64,000 nt of DNA from Nocardia sp. NBC_01503 (GTDB taxonomy: Bacteria; Actinomycetota; Actinomycetes; Mycobacteriales; Mycobacteriaceae): positions 8,060,001 through 8,124,000 of the forward strand of contig NZ_CP109596.1 of assembly GCF_036327755.1 (NCBI RefSeq), read 5' to 3'. Positions 48,742-58,373 of the stretch are shown here, piece after piece. Position numbers and translations under genes: made by a program. The notes below the pieces were generated by a model. It ran no database searches, was not told the DNA's origin, and was given only the letters and a program-made list of their open reading frames with translations. Position 1 is the first letter of the stretch. Each line of letters opens with the position of its first letter.

Positions 48742-51700
48742 CTACTTCCAGCCGTTCACATTGATCGGGCCCGGAGTCCAGAGTCCCGAATGGGTTTCGG
48801 GGGTGATGCTCGGGCGCACCGGGATGGCGGTGTCATCGATGCGCGAGAACTGTTGCAGCTCACCCCAATCGCGTCGCCAATCCTTGTTCAGGTAGGTGGC
48901 GAGGGTGTGCGGGCGCAGCAGCATGGTGCTCCAGCCGAGCGGGCCGCCGCTGTCGTGGTTCTCCCACAGGTTCGTATCGTGCGCACCACCGCGGTCGGGC
49001 AGGATGCGATATCCCGGCACGCCGTCGACAATGCCGTACCGGTGATCGAACGGCCGCTGGCATGGGAACTGCAGGCCCACAGCCCAATCCAGCAGCACCG
49101 GCTGCTGTGAGCCGATGAGATCCTGCAGCACCCGGGTGTGCGGGATACGCGGCGGGGTCAGCGCGACCCACTGCTTACCGTCCTGATCGCGGTCGGTGGC
49201 GACAATACGGATCGCGGTCGCGGCGGCGGGGATATCGGTGAACGGCACCCGCAGATTGCGCCAGGTCGGCGTGGGACCGATATCGATCGGCGTGATCCGG
49301 CCCTGCGGCTCCACCTGACCGGCGGAATCGGCTGTGCCGTACTCGATTTCGACCGATTGGCCAGGCGTCACCACACCGTACTGATCGACCGAGCGAATAC
49401 GACCGGCCGCCGTGACGGCGACAATGCCGTCACGGGCATCGGCGGTCGGCAGCTTGTACCAGCCCGTGGTGAGCGTGGCGATCGACTCGCTCGTGCCATT
49501 ACTGCCCAGCACCGGGACCTTGGCCGGATCCAAGCCGAATGGCAGTGCGGTGGTGGTGGTTCCGGACTCGCTATTGCTCGACTTGCTGTTCAACGTGGTC
49601 GTGATGGCGCTGGTGTCCACCTCGTCATCGGCGCGCATATCGGTGGCCACACCGCCGGGGGTGAAACCCTTCGCCTCGGCGGTGAAGGTACCGAAGGCAT
49701 CACCGGTCAGCGGCGGTAGCAGCCCGGCATTGGGATCGGTCTCCACCAGCACATCACGCGCCAGACCGCACGGCTCACCCATGACCGCGTCCACATTCGA
49801 GCGCGCCAGCGAGAACGAGGGATACTGCGCGACAGTGGATTTGGCGAACGAGGCGACCTCGAACACCACCATGAACGCCGCCATGACCGTCAGCGGCGAG
49901 AGCGCCGCCAGCCGCCAGGCTTGCCGCGAAACCCGGTGCGGGGCAGCGGGTTCGGGTGCGCGTACATGCCACCAACCGGCCAGCGCGAGCAGCAGCAGGG
50001 CGGCCAGCAGGAACAGTTTGTTCACGCCGTAACCCGCGATCACCGGCATTTTGTCATTCCACGAGATGCCCCAGTTCGATACGTACCACCAGCCGTTCAT
50101 GCTGGAGAAGGTCAGCGCCATCATGAACGCCACCACGGCGGCGAAGAGCGCGCGATTGCGCGGCGACCGCATGACCTTGGGGCCCAGCGCGACCGCCGCG
50201 ATGACCGCGATCACGCCGGCCAGACCGGCGTAGATGCCGTTGTGGTGCGTCCACTTGGTCGGCGTGGTCATCATCAGCAGCATCACACCGACGGTGCTGC
50301 CCAGCACGCGCCGTGCCGGACCGGACGCGATACCCGGAATCCGGCCACCCTTGCGGAGCAATATGAACGCGCATGCCGCCATGCCCAGCCACAGCATGAA
50401 CATGCCGAAGCGGCGCGCCACCGAACCATCGATGGAGACCATCAACAGGTACTGATAGCGCAGGTATTCGTCCGGCCACTTCACGTTCGGGCCGACGATC
50501 GAGTGCACGCGGCTCATCTCGAACATGGCCGCGAGGGTCTCCACGCCGAACATGGCGACCAGCACCACGGTTCCGGCGGCGACCAGCGGGGTGGTCAGGG
50601 TAAGAAGCGCGACGAAGCGGGTGCGCAGCACGGTCAGGAACTTCGCACCGTCCGGAACCGGCTTGCTCAGTGCGGCCGCACGCGAATCCAGCACCCGCCA
50701 CATCGGGCGGATCCCGGCCAGCAGCGGTGCGAAGCAGATGACACCCGACGGGCCGACCGTACAGCTGAACGCGCCGATCAGAATCGCGATGCCGTACGGC
50801 AGCAGGCGGCGGGTGGCGATCGCGCGCTCCACCGAAACCCAGGTCAGCAGGACGCCCAGGGCCACCATGGCCTCCGGGCGCAGACCGTTGTTATAGGGCA
50901 GCCAGACCGCGAGGAAGCCCAGCGCACCCGTCCACACCGCGACTCGATTGCGGCGAATACGCGCGCCCAGACGCGGAATCACCTCGCGGCTGATCACCAG
51001 CCAGCAGATGAAACCGGCCAGCAGCGCGGGCAGGCGCACGAACGGGCTCGCCACACTGATCTCGGCGAGACGGCCGATCAGGTCATAATACGGTGTGCCG
51101 ACCGGGTTTTCGGGGACACCGAAGTACGCGAAGTAGTTGGCCATATAGCCCGCGTGAATCGAGGTGCGGCCCATACCGAACTGGTAGCCGTCATCGGAGG
51201 TGGTGGAGCCGATGAAATGCCACAGCAGCAGCGTGCCCAGCACGACCGCATCCACCACCGAGAAGGTCCACCAGCGCTGCGGCAGGAAGCGGCGGGCGCG
51301 GCGACCATCCAGGCGATCGAGGCGGTAGAGGGCGAAGAGCGCGATCAGGGTGGCCAGTACGGCGGTCCACATGGCGATGCGCTTGATCGGGGACGGATGC
51401 GCGGAGAAGCGGCTGTCCGCCTTCGCCGTGGCGGTGACGCCGTCCGGGGTGGGCAGTTCGGTGAAGAAGCCGACCAGCTGCGGGCGGTGGTCGCCCTCGA
51501 GAGTGACCGGCGCCACCTCCGAGCCGGTGAGAACGGCTGTCGCCTTGGTCATTTCGGTGTGCACGGCGAGAACACAGCCCGCCGGGAGCTGGTCCAGCGG
51601 GACGCTCACCAGGCTCTGGTCCTGCAGTACCGCTTCGAATTTGCCCGGTGTGACCGTGCCGTCCGCAGCGGTTGTGGTGGCGGTCACACGGGCGGCGAAA

Positions 51701-52047
51701 CCGTAGCGATCGCGATTCGGCGCGCCGTTCGGACCGGTCGCGATCAGCGTTCCGCCGCGCGAATCGAACTGCGCCGCCGCCGCGCACGGAACACTCGCGT
51801 CGAAGGTCAACGGCGCGTACGAGATCAGCGGAGCCTCCACGCTCTTCGCCGAATCGCCTTGCGGCCAAGCGATTGTCGCCGCATCGATGCGCACCGGCAA
51901 TACCGGCACCGCGATCGCCGCGAGCACCGCGATCAACCCCGCGATGAGGGCGACCAACCGTTCCCATCCCCCGTATCTTCGTCGATCGGTGTCGGGCCCA
52001 GTTCGTCCGGCGGAATCCTGCCCCGCCTTCTCCATCACGTCGGTCAC
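48742..52047 (-). CDS. Emb-type arabinosyltransferase (EmbA/B/C family)
   Basis: A 1101-residue membrane GT-C arabinosyltransferase that uses decaprenyl-phosphate-arabinose to build arabinogalactan or lipoarabinomannan. It opens with one helix and a carbohydrate-binding-like periplasmic domain (VPVLPVRIDAATIAWPQGD), followed by many helices. The first loop of the GT-C core has TTSDDGYQFGMGRTSIHAGYMANYFAYFGVPENP, the catalytic DD and Pro-motif of Emb proteins and the site of ethambutol action. The C-terminal CBM-like domain ends ...WTPGPINVNGWK. Only one emb gene is present here, away from galactan genes. GTG 52047 is the start; TAATAT lies 8 nt upstream. Confidence 0.92.
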   Translation of the reverse strand: MTDVMEKAGQDSAGRTGPDTDRRRYGGWERLVALIAGLIAVLAAIAVPVLPVRIDAATIAWPQGDSAKSVEAPLISYAPLTFDASVPCAAAAQFDSRGGTLIATGPNGAPNRDRYGFAARVTATTTAADGTVTPGKFEAVLQDQSLVSVPLDQLPAGCVLAVHTEMTKATAVLTGSEVAPVTLEGDHRPQLVGFFTELPTPDGVTATAKADSRFSAHPSPIKRIAMWTAVLATLIALFALYRLDRLDGRRARRFLPQRWWTFSVVDAVVLGTLLLWHFIGSTTSDDGYQFGMGRTSIHAGYMANYFAYFGVPENPVGTPYYDLIGRLAEISVASPFVRLPALLAGFICWLVISREVIPRLGARIRRNRVAVWTGALGFLAVWLPYNNGLRPEAMVALGVLLTWVSVERAIATRRLLPYGIAILIGAFSCTVGPSGVICFAPLLAGIRPMWRVLDSRAAALSKPVPDGAKFLTVLRTRFVALLTLTTPLVAAGTVVLVAMFGVETLAAMFEMSRVHSIVGPNVKWPDEYLRYQYLLMVSIDGSVARRFGMFMLWLGMAACAFILLRKGGRIPGIASGPARRVLGSTVGVMLLMMTTPTKWTHHNGIYAGLAGVIAVIAAVALGPKVMRSPRNRALFAAVVAFMMALTFSSMNGWWYVSNWGISWNDKMPVIAGYGVNKLFLLAALLLLALAGWWHVRAPEPAAPHRVSRQAWRLAALSPLTVMAAFMVVFEVASFAKSTVAQYPSFSLARSNVDAVMGEPCGLARDVLVETDPNAGLLPPLTGDAFGTFTAEAKGFTPGGVATDMRADDEVDTSAITTTLNSKSSNSESGTTTTALPFGLDPAKVPVLGSNGTSESIATLTTGWYKLPTADARDGIVAVTAAGRIRSVDQYGVVTPGQSVEIEYGTADSAGQVEPQGRITPIDIGPTPTWRNLRVPFTDIPAAATAIRIVATDRDQDGKQWVALTPPRIPHTRVLQDLIGSQQPVLLDWAVGLQFPCQRPFDHRYGIVDGVPGYRILPDRGGAHDTNLWENHDSGGPLGWSTMLLRPHTLATYLNKDWRRDWGELQQFSRIDDTAIPVRPSITPETHSGLWTPGPINVNGWK

Positions 52048-52353
52048 GATCGCCGATATTAAGGGGCGAACCTGAGCCCCCGCTCCCGAGTCACCACTCG
52101 CCGCTCCCGAACACCCGTTCCCGCCGCCGCGCGTTCAGTCGGCACATCGCGCCCGAACTACCCCATCTTCACGTCCGCACCCACCGCCTGATACGCATCT
52201 CGACTACCACCGCACCCCCTGCGCCATCGCGAGCGGATTTAACGCGTCCCTGACATCCCCTGCGGCACAACCCATTCCGCATTGACGCGGTTTTGACGTG
52301 GACAGCGAACGAGCCCGCCGTCCACGGGGACGGCGGGCTCGTTCGGGTAAGAA
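52048..52353. other. Intergenic region between emb and the MTB12-like gene
   Basis: 306 nt with the emb promoter at the left and a strong terminator at 52306-52345 at the right. No gene or RNA was seen in between. Confidence 0.5.
52306..52345. terminator. Perfect 18-bp hairpin after the MTB12-like gene
   Basis: CGAACGAGCCCGCCGTCC and its exact complement with an ACGG tetraloop, 8 nt beyond the stop of the MTB12-like gene (minus strand). The strongest intrinsic-type hairpin in the window. Confidence 0.85.
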
Positions 52354-52857
52354 CTAGGAGCAGGCCGGGGAGGTCTGGTTCGCGAGGGACAGCATGTTGC
52401 AGATCCACTCCTTCTGGACCTTCCACTTGCCGTCCTCGGCCACGAACGGCACCACGGCGTTCTGCGGCGCACCGCCGGCGACGGCGACCTGCGCATCGGC
52501 GGTCAGCGTGCCATTGCCCAGATCGGTGACACCGGTGACGGTGATGGTGGCCTGGTTCTGCTTGTACGCCTCGATCATCCGCGACGGCAGGCTCGGATCG
52601 GCCGAGACGCCCTGCAACTGGTCCAGCTTCTCCGAGTCCGGAACGTTCGGGTCGAGGGCCTTCTGCAGTTCGGCGTTCAGATCCGCCGCGGTCGGCGCCG
52701 GCGGGTAGTTGTTCTGCGCGGCCGACGTCTGCGAGGTGGAGGTCTTCGTGGGCTTGGTGCTCTCTTTCTTGTCACCGCTGCCACAGGCCGACAGCCCGAG
52801 TACGGTCACGACAGCCAGGGTGGCGACCGCGATACGTCCAGTCTTCTGAAGCTTCAA
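52354..52857 (-). CDS. MTB12-like low-molecular-weight antigen lipoprotein
   Basis: A 167-residue lipoprotein. TTG 52857 is the likely start: AAGGA lies 8 nt upstream, and LKLQKTGRIAVATLAVVTVLGLSAC forms a signal with lipobox LSAC. The Ser/Thr/Lys linker precedes YPPAPTAADLNAELQKALDPNVPDSEKLDQLQGVSADPSLPSRM, the segment characteristic of the MTB12/CFP-2 antigen family of mycobacteria. The C-terminus AEDGKWKVQKEWICNMLSLANQTSPACS contains a Cys pair. Extracellular, function unknown. Confidence 0.85.
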   Translation of the reverse strand: MKLQKTGRIAVATLAVVTVLGLSACGSGDKKESTKPTKTSTSQTSAAQNNYPPAPTAADLNAELQKALDPNVPDSEKLDQLQGVSADPSLPSRMIEAYKQNQATITVTGVTDLGNGTLTADAQVAVAGGAPQNAVVPFVAEDGKWKVQKEWICNMLSLANQTSPACS

Positions 52858-53062
52858 CTGCTCGTCCTTTGCGTTCGAGTAGGTCCGTTCGACAAACGTG
52901 TCAGCGCGACAACCCGACCGGCGACGCTGCACGACGACACAGAGGCTACCAACGTGGTCCGGGAGAAGCAGACTCCGAACACACTGCGACCGCACTTTCA
53001 GTCCGAATCCTCATAATTGGCGCATTCGTCCCTTACCTCTGGCGCTCCGGTCGGGTCTTCGT

Positions 53063-54562
53063 TCACCCCAGGCTGTCGAGCGGATCGGCCCGCGTCAGCG
53101 CCGGATCCTCGGCCGAGAACGTGCGCGCGGCACCCGGCCCGGTGCTCCGGGTCTCGAAACGTACTGTCACCACACCGTGTCCGGCCCCCTGTACCCACCC
53201 GTGGCCGAATTCGGGGTGCGCGACATCCAGTCCCGGATACCAGGTTTCGGCGGCGAACGAACGCGTGGCGGGCGGCACCTCGGGCACCGGACCCGCGGCG
53301 ACAACCGAAGTCGGCTCCTCCGAAACCGATTCACCGGTATCGACGGCCTGATCCAACTCCGGAAACAGCGACTCCTGCCGAATCTCCGACAGCCCAGCGA
53401 AACCCACGCCCACCAGGCGAATAGGCCCCAACTCGACCGGATCGATGGCCGAGCGCTGCGCGGCCGCGGTGAGCGTGGCCAGATCCTCGGTGGCGTACGG
53501 CAGCGTGGAGGAGCGCGTCACGATACTCATATCCGCGCGTTTGAGTTTGAGCACCACGGTGCGCGCCGCCCGACCGTCGGCGATGAGCCGCCGATGCGCG
53601 TGCGCGGCCATGGCCTCGATCGCCGGGCGCAACTGCGGCAACGTGACGATATCGGTCTCATAGGTGGTTTCGGCGCTGATCTGCTTGGCCTCGGCGCGCT
53701 CGGCCACCGGCCGATCATCGATCCCCCTTGCCAGCCGATGCAGCGCGATTCCCATGGCCCCACCCAGAATCGACGACGCCTCGGACTCCGGTAGCGCCGC
53801 CAGCGCGCCGACCGTCTCGATTCCGAGTGTGCGCAAACGGCTTTCGGCCACCGGTCCGATCCCCCATAACCGCCGCACCGGCAGCGCCGACAGGAATCGC
53901 TGCTGCTCACCGGGTGAAATAACGCGCACCCCATCGGGTTTGGCCATATCCGAGGCGATCTTGGCGAGCTGCTTACCGCTGCCCGCCCCCACCGAGGCCA
54001 CCAATCCGGTGCGCTCGCGCACCAGCGCCCGCAGCTCCTCACAGAAGGCCAGCACCTCATCGGCTGTGGCCCCGGCCAATTCGGCGGGCTCACCGAACGC
54101 CTCATCGAAGGAGAGCGTCTCCAGCACCGGAATCCGCGATCGCATGGTCTCGAACACCTGCCCGCTGAGCTCGGCGTAGACCGCACCGCGCGGCGGCACC
54201 ACCACCACATTCCCGCCCACCAGGCGCCGCGCCTGATGCATGGGCATGGCCGATCGCGCCCCGAACACCCGCGCCTCGTACGACGCGCCCGCCACCACAC
54301 CACGCCCGCCCATACCGCCGACCAGCACCGGGCGCCCGCGCAGCGTCGGCCTGGTCAACTGTTCGACCGAGGCGAAGAAGGCGTCCATATCCATATGCAG
54401 CACCCAGCGGCGCCCGCGCTGACTGTTCGCTGTGTGTCCGCTCGAAGTTAACTGCGAGTCCGGCACACCGCCCGGCCCCCGCGCAGCGTCCGCACGCCCA
54501 CCGGCGAGAGCGCTGCGAACAGGCACAATGCGCTCCGCCGCGGTGTGGGCAGGGGTGTTCAC
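53063..54562 (-). CDS. dinX: DNA polymerase IV homologue (DinX type)
   Basis: A 499-residue Y-family translesion polymerase. The palm has LHMDMDAFFASVEQLTRP, GVVAGASYEARVFGARSAMPM and the catalytic LSFDEAF. The thumb has GIGPVAESRLRTLGI, and little finger ISAETTYETDIVTLPQL. A C-terminal extension (YPGLDVAHPEFGHGWVQGAGHGVVTVRFE) is typical of mycobacterial DinX/DinB1. The N-terminal ~55 residues before the polymerase core are unstructured. GTG 54562 was chosen because TAGATT lies exactly 7 nt upstream. Position between lspA/RluD and ileS matches Rv1537 dinX. Confidence 0.9.
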   Translation of the reverse strand: MNTPAHTAAERIVPVRSALAGGRADAARGPGGVPDSQLTSSGHTANSQRGRRWVLHMDMDAFFASVEQLTRPTLRGRPVLVGGMGGRGVVAGASYEARVFGARSAMPMHQARRLVGGNVVVVPPRGAVYAELSGQVFETMRSRIPVLETLSFDEAFGEPAELAGATADEVLAFCEELRALVRERTGLVASVGAGSGKQLAKIASDMAKPDGVRVISPGEQQRFLSALPVRRLWGIGPVAESRLRTLGIETVGALAALPESEASSILGGAMGIALHRLARGIDDRPVAERAEAKQISAETTYETDIVTLPQLRPAIEAMAAHAHRRLIADGRAARTVVLKLKRADMSIVTRSSTLPYATEDLATLTAAAQRSAIDPVELGPIRLVGVGFAGLSEIRQESLFPELDQAVDTGESVSEEPTSVVAAGPVPEVPPATRSFAAETWYPGLDVAHPEFGHGWVQGAGHGVVTVRFETRSTGPGAARTFSAEDPALTRADPLDSLG

Positions 54563-54569
54563 GTTCGCG

Positions 54570-54575
54570 AATCTA
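54570..54575 (-). promoter_or_regulatory. -10 hexamer of dinX
   Basis: TAGATT on the minus strand, 7 nt before GTG 54562. Confidence 0.4.
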
Positions 54576-54624
54576 CGCGCCACTACCGACAGGTTCGGCC
54601 AGGCAGGTGTGTGATGATCGGAGA

Positions 54625-55503
54625 ATGACGATTCGCAAGGCCGTGATTCCCGCCGCAGGTATCGGTTCCCGCCTGCTGCCACTCACCAAGGCGATCCCGA
54701 AGGAGATGCTCCCGGTCGGCGACAAGCCGGTCATCGAACACACGGTTCGTGAACTGGTCGCGTCCGGTATCACGGATATCACCATTGTGGTGAGCGGCGG
54801 AAAGTCCTTGATCCAGGACCACTTCCGGCCCAATCCGGCGCTCGTCGCCCAGCTGCGCGCGGACGGTAAGGCCGCCTACGCCGATGCGGTCGAGGAGGTC
54901 GGCGAGCTGAGCCGGCAGGGGCACATCACCTATCTGGATCAGCACGGCCCCTACGGCAATGGCACGCCCGTGCTGAATGCCGCCCGCACCCTGGGCGATG
55001 AGCCCATGCTGGTGCTCTGGCCCGATGACGTCTTCGTCGCCGGGGTCCCGCGCGCCCAGCAGCTCATCGACGCCTATGAGAAGACCGGCGCACCGGTACT
55101 CGCCCTCGTGCCCATGGATCCGGCCGAATCCCAGCGCTACGGCGTCCCGGTGGTGGAGGAGACCGCCGGCGACGGCCTCATGCGCATCAGCGGTCTGAAG
55201 GAGAAGCCCAAGCCCGCGGACGCGCCCTCCAGCTTCGCGGCCATCGGCGGCTATGTGGTCACCCCGGGCATCATCGCGGAACTGCGCCGCCAGGTGGACA
55301 ACTGGTACACGCACCGCACCGGCGAGGTGTACCTCACCGATGCCATCAATATCTTCGCGGCCTCGAATCCGGTGTACGGCCAGGTGATTCGCGGCAACTG
55401 GTACGACACCGGCAATCCGGCCGACTATCTCGTGGCCCAATTCGCCTCCGCGCTGGCGCATCCGGAGTACGGTCCACTGCTGCGCGGCATCGTCAACGAC
55501 TGA
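54625..55503 (+). CDS. galU: UTP--glucose-1-phosphate uridylyltransferase
   Basis: A 292-residue nucleotidyltransferase making UDP-glucose. Motifs: KAVIPAAGIGSRLLPLTKAIPKEMLPVGDKPVIEH (UTP-binding loop), VLWPDDVFV (metal Asp), GLKEKPKPADAPSSFAAIGGYVV and GNWYDTGNPADYL. UDP-glucose would be the donor for the GT2 synthase in block A, and also for trehalose and galactan precursors. ATG 54625 was chosen over GTG 54607. Divergent from dinX. Confidence 0.95.
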   Translation: MTIRKAVIPAAGIGSRLLPLTKAIPKEMLPVGDKPVIEHTVRELVASGITDITIVVSGGKSLIQDHFRPNPALVAQLRADGKAAYADAVEEVGELSRQGHITYLDQHGPYGNGTPVLNAARTLGDEPMLVLWPDDVFVAGVPRAQQLIDAYEKTGAPVLALVPMDPAESQRYGVPVVEETAGDGLMRISGLKEKPKPADAPSSFAAIGGYVVTPGIIAELRRQVDNWYTHRTGEVYLTDAINIFAASNPVYGQVIRGNWYDTGNPADYLVAQFASALAHPEYGPLLRGIVND

Positions 55504-55623
55504 TCCCGTTCACCGAGCGCGTCCCAAACACGCCAGGGTCACTTTTGTCGAAACCCGAAACATAGGGGCGACGTTCAGCGATCATCCAGGCTGGATCTTG
55601 CTGGCTAGTTTGGGAGTTCGGTT

Positions 55624-56745
55624 TTGCTACGCGGCTCTACCCCATCGCTGCTCCGCAGCAGTGCCCTATCGTTGCTACACAGCTCTACCCTTTCGTACGG
55701 AACAGCTCTGCGGGCAATAGCTCTCACCGGCTGTCTGCTCGCCGGATCGTTCACCGCGCTGACGGCCACCGCGACGGCGGCCCCGCCCGACCCGATCACC
55801 AGCACCGCAACCCTGTCCAGCACACCGGTTTCCGAGGACGGCTCCCGGATCACGCATTTCGAGATCCGGGACGCGCACAATCTCACCCTGCATGTGCACT
55901 CGGCCGCCATGGACGCCGAATACACCATCGAGGTACAACGCCCCGCCGACGCCTCGGCCCCGCGCCCGGTGCTGTACCTGCTCAATGGCGCCGGGGGCGG
56001 CCAGGATACGGCGAACTGGAAGCGCAATACCGATGCCACCCAGTTCTTCGCCGATAAGAACGTGAATGTGGTCATGCCCATCGGCGGCGCGTTCAGCTAC
56101 TACACCGATTGGCGCGCGGACGATCCCAAGCTGGGCGTGAACAAGTGGAAGACCTTCCTCACCGAGGAGCTGCCCCCGCTCATCGACGGGTCCTTGAACA
56201 CCAATGGATTACGCGCCATCGTCGGCATGTCCATGTCCGGCACTTCGGTGCTGCAGTTGCCGATCGCCAAACCCGGACTGTATCGGGCAGTGGCCGCCTA
56301 CAGCGGGTGCGCGCAGATCAGCGATCCGATCGGCCGTAAATTCGCCGAGCTGGTGGTCTCCATCGGCGGTGGCAATCCGGCCAATATGTATGGGCCCGAG
56401 ACCGATCCGGAGTGGGCGGAGAACGACCCGTACGTGCACGCCGAGGATCTGCGCGGGCTCGATCTCTACATCTCCAACGGCAGCGGCCTGCCCGGCCCGC
56501 ACGACAATCTGACCGATGTGCGCAGCCTCGGCCCCGCCGACGGCGGCATCATGCAGCAGCTCCTGGTCGGCGGCATTCTGGAGGCGGCCAGCGACTGGTG
56601 CGCGCGGAATCTGCAAACCAAGTTGGCGGAGTTGAAGATTCCGGCCACCTTCGACATCAATCAGGCGGGCACCCACTCCTGGGGCTACTGGCAGGACGCG
56701 CTGCGGGACTCCTGGCCGGTGCTCGCCAAGGGCCTGGAGCTGTAA
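55624..56745 (+). CDS. Antigen-85-like secreted esterase/mycolyltransferase homologue
   Basis: A 373-residue secreted alpha/beta-hydrolase of the antigen-85/esterase D family. Start TTG 55624 has GGGAG 7 nt upstream. The signal peptide ends near TATAAPP. RPVLYLLNGAGGGQDTANW contributes to the oxyanion hole, the nucleophile Ser203 lies in GMSMSGTSVLQLP, and His in NQAGTHSWGYW completes the triad. Antigen 85 proteins transfer mycolates to trehalose and arabinogalactan; several homologues in nocardiae have unproved substrates. The N-terminus before the signal helix holds several repeated Ser/Leu codons (SSALSLLHSS). Confidence 0.85.
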   Translation: MLRGSTPSLLRSSALSLLHSSTLSYGTALRAIALTGCLLAGSFTALTATATAAPPDPITSTATLSSTPVSEDGSRITHFEIRDAHNLTLHVHSAAMDAEYTIEVQRPADASAPRPVLYLLNGAGGGQDTANWKRNTDATQFFADKNVNVVMPIGGAFSYYTDWRADDPKLGVNKWKTFLTEELPPLIDGSLNTNGLRAIVGMSMSGTSVLQLPIAKPGLYRAVAAYSGCAQISDPIGRKFAELVVSIGGGNPANMYGPETDPEWAENDPYVHAEDLRGLDLYISNGSGLPGPHDNLTDVRSLGPADGGIMQQLLVGGILEAASDWCARNLQTKLAELKIPATFDINQAGTHSWGYWQDALRDSWPVLAKGLEL

Positions 56746-56749
56746 ATCC

Positions 56750-57739
56750 TTACGGCAGTGGGACTATGACCAGCCGATTGTCCGGCATGGCGGGCATCCA
56801 GAGATTGCGCCCGGCCGGATCGACGGTGAAATCGGCTGGTCCGTGCAGGTTCTCGGGCCCCTCAACCGCCGTCACCTCGACCCCGTCATCGCGGTAGATG
56901 TTCACCTTGCCCGGCCGATCCCCCTGGCTCGCAACCCAATCCGAGATGACCAGATCGCCGTTGGCGAGTACCGCGAGCCCGTCCAGCACACCGTGGATGC
57001 CGCCCACCCGCTGCGGGGTCACCGGATGCCGCGTCAGATCGAGCCGCCACACATCACCACCGCCGAAGTCCGCGCCGAGCCCGACCACATAGGCGAGATT
57101 GCCGGAGGGATCGATGGCAATGCCATTGGCCCCGGGCATTCCGGTGGCCAGCGACTCGAACTTCTCGGTCTCCAGATCGAGCTTGTGGACGGTGCCGCGC
57201 GCGGTATCGGTGACCAGCAGCGTATGCGGGTCCAGCAGTGCGATGTCATTGAGCAGTGCGGGTTCGTCCCCGCCGACGGGTGCCTCGAAAACCTGCCCGT
57301 GCGTATCGATGTCGTAGCCGACCACCCGATCTATATCGGCGACGAAGACCCGATTGTCGGTGTGTGCCAGCCCCTTCGGCGCGTTCAGGGGCGGATCGCC
57401 GAGCCGCGGCATGGCCCGCCGCGCGGTGACCGTTCCCACCGAGTTCAACTCGGTCAGGAATCCGTCACCGTCCTTACCCGTGGGATCGACCTTCGCGCCG
57501 ATATTCGAGACGAACCACCTGTCCCCCGCGAACAGCACACTCTCGGGGGCCGAGAAACCCTCCAGCGAACCGGGTTTGGAGACCGTGCCGGGCGCGTTGG
57601 GGGTACCGGTTCCGGTGGCGCGCACGGGTTCGTCACCCCCGCCGCAGCCGGTGGCGGCCACCAGCAGCAGGACGCCGAGGCAGGTCGCCATGACTCCGCG
57701 ACCGCTTCGACCCGTGAAACCGTTCGACCCATGGGACAT
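56750..57739 (-). CDS. SMP-30/NHL-like beta-propeller lipoprotein
   Basis: A 329-residue lipoprotein from ATG 57739 with GGAGGGT upstream and lipobox VAATGC. Its six-bladed propeller of the SMP-30/ScyD kind shows repeated strands: PESVLFAGDRWFVSNIGA, APKGLAHTDNRVFVADIDRVVGYD, LLNDIALLDPHTLLVTD, GANGIAIDPSGNLAYVVG and LHGPADFTVDPAGRNLWMPAMPDN. It is exported and may bind sugars or lactones. The end lies 5 nt from the convergent antigen-85-like gene. Substrate unknown. Confidence 0.8.
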   Translation of the reverse strand: MSHGSNGFTGRSGRGVMATCLGVLLLVAATGCGGGDEPVRATGTGTPNAPGTVSKPGSLEGFSAPESVLFAGDRWFVSNIGAKVDPTGKDGDGFLTELNSVGTVTARRAMPRLGDPPLNAPKGLAHTDNRVFVADIDRVVGYDIDTHGQVFEAPVGGDEPALLNDIALLDPHTLLVTDTARGTVHKLDLETEKFESLATGMPGANGIAIDPSGNLAYVVGLGADFGGGDVWRLDLTRHPVTPQRVGGIHGVLDGLAVLANGDLVISDWVASQGDRPGKVNIYRDDGVEVTAVEGPENLHGPADFTVDPAGRNLWMPAMPDNRLVIVPLP

Positions 57740-57858
57740 ATGCCCACCCTCCGACGGATGGTTCCGCACCGTCCGGCGGAACGGGCTCAGTCTAGCGACA
57801 GCGGATCGCCGGGTTGGCCGAAATCGATTGAACTCCAATCAGTTTCATGCCGCGTCAA

Positions 57859-58317
57859 CTACTCGTCGGCGGCGTTGTAACGAACCAGATAGTCGGCCAT
57901 GCGCGCAATGTCCGCATCGTCCCAATCCCGCAGGCGGTCCGCGAAGGCCGCGGAGCGACTGCGCGCGGCGGACCCGGCGACCCGGCGACCCGCGGCCGTC
58001 GCGGTCAGCACATGATTGCGCCGATTGGCCGGATCGACCTCGCGGGTCAGGTACCCGAGCCGCTCCAGAGCCGCCACCTGACGGCTCATGGTCGATTTGT
58101 CGAGATGGAAATGTCCGGCCAGATCACTGGCCAGGCAACCATCCCGCTCAATGACCAGATCCAGAATGCTCGACGCCACCAGCGACAGCTCCGGATGCAG
58201 TTCGGCGGCCCGGCCGCGCGCCCGGCGCGCGAAGGCGGTGAGCTCACGCTGGATGACCTCGATCGCCTCCGCGCGATCGTGGTCCGCACCACCCGGGAAT
58301 GCCGATTCGGTCTTCAT
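57859..58317 (-). CDS. MarR-family transcriptional regulator
   Basis: A 152-residue winged-helix regulator. LVASSILDLVIERDGCLASDLAGHFHLDKSTMSRQVAALERLGYLTREVDPANRRNHVLTATAAG covers the recognition helix and wing with the conserved D-xR. It is divergent from the membrane-protein gene at 58374 and has palindromes just upstream. Start ATG 58317 (MKTESAFPGG). Confidence 0.9.
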   Translation of the reverse strand: MKTESAFPGGADHDRAEAIEVIQRELTAFARRARGRAAELHPELSLVASSILDLVIERDGCLASDLAGHFHLDKSTMSRQVAALERLGYLTREVDPANRRNHVLTATAAGRRVAGSAARSRSAAFADRLRDWDDADIARMADYLVRYNAADE

Positions 58318-58318
58318 A

Positions 58319-58358
58319 GTTGTATAGTACAACCCAAAGATAGTTGCATTTACCAACT
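58319..58358. promoter_or_regulatory. MarR operator region with two palindromes
   Basis: GTTGTA-TAG-TACAAC at 58319-58333 (perfect 6-bp arms) and AGTTG...CAACT at 58342-58358 (5-bp arms, 7-nt spacer). They share the GTTG/CAAC half-site and lie between the divergent MarR and membrane-protein genes. Confidence 0.7.
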
Positions 58359-58373
58359 GTTCGGAGAAAATCC

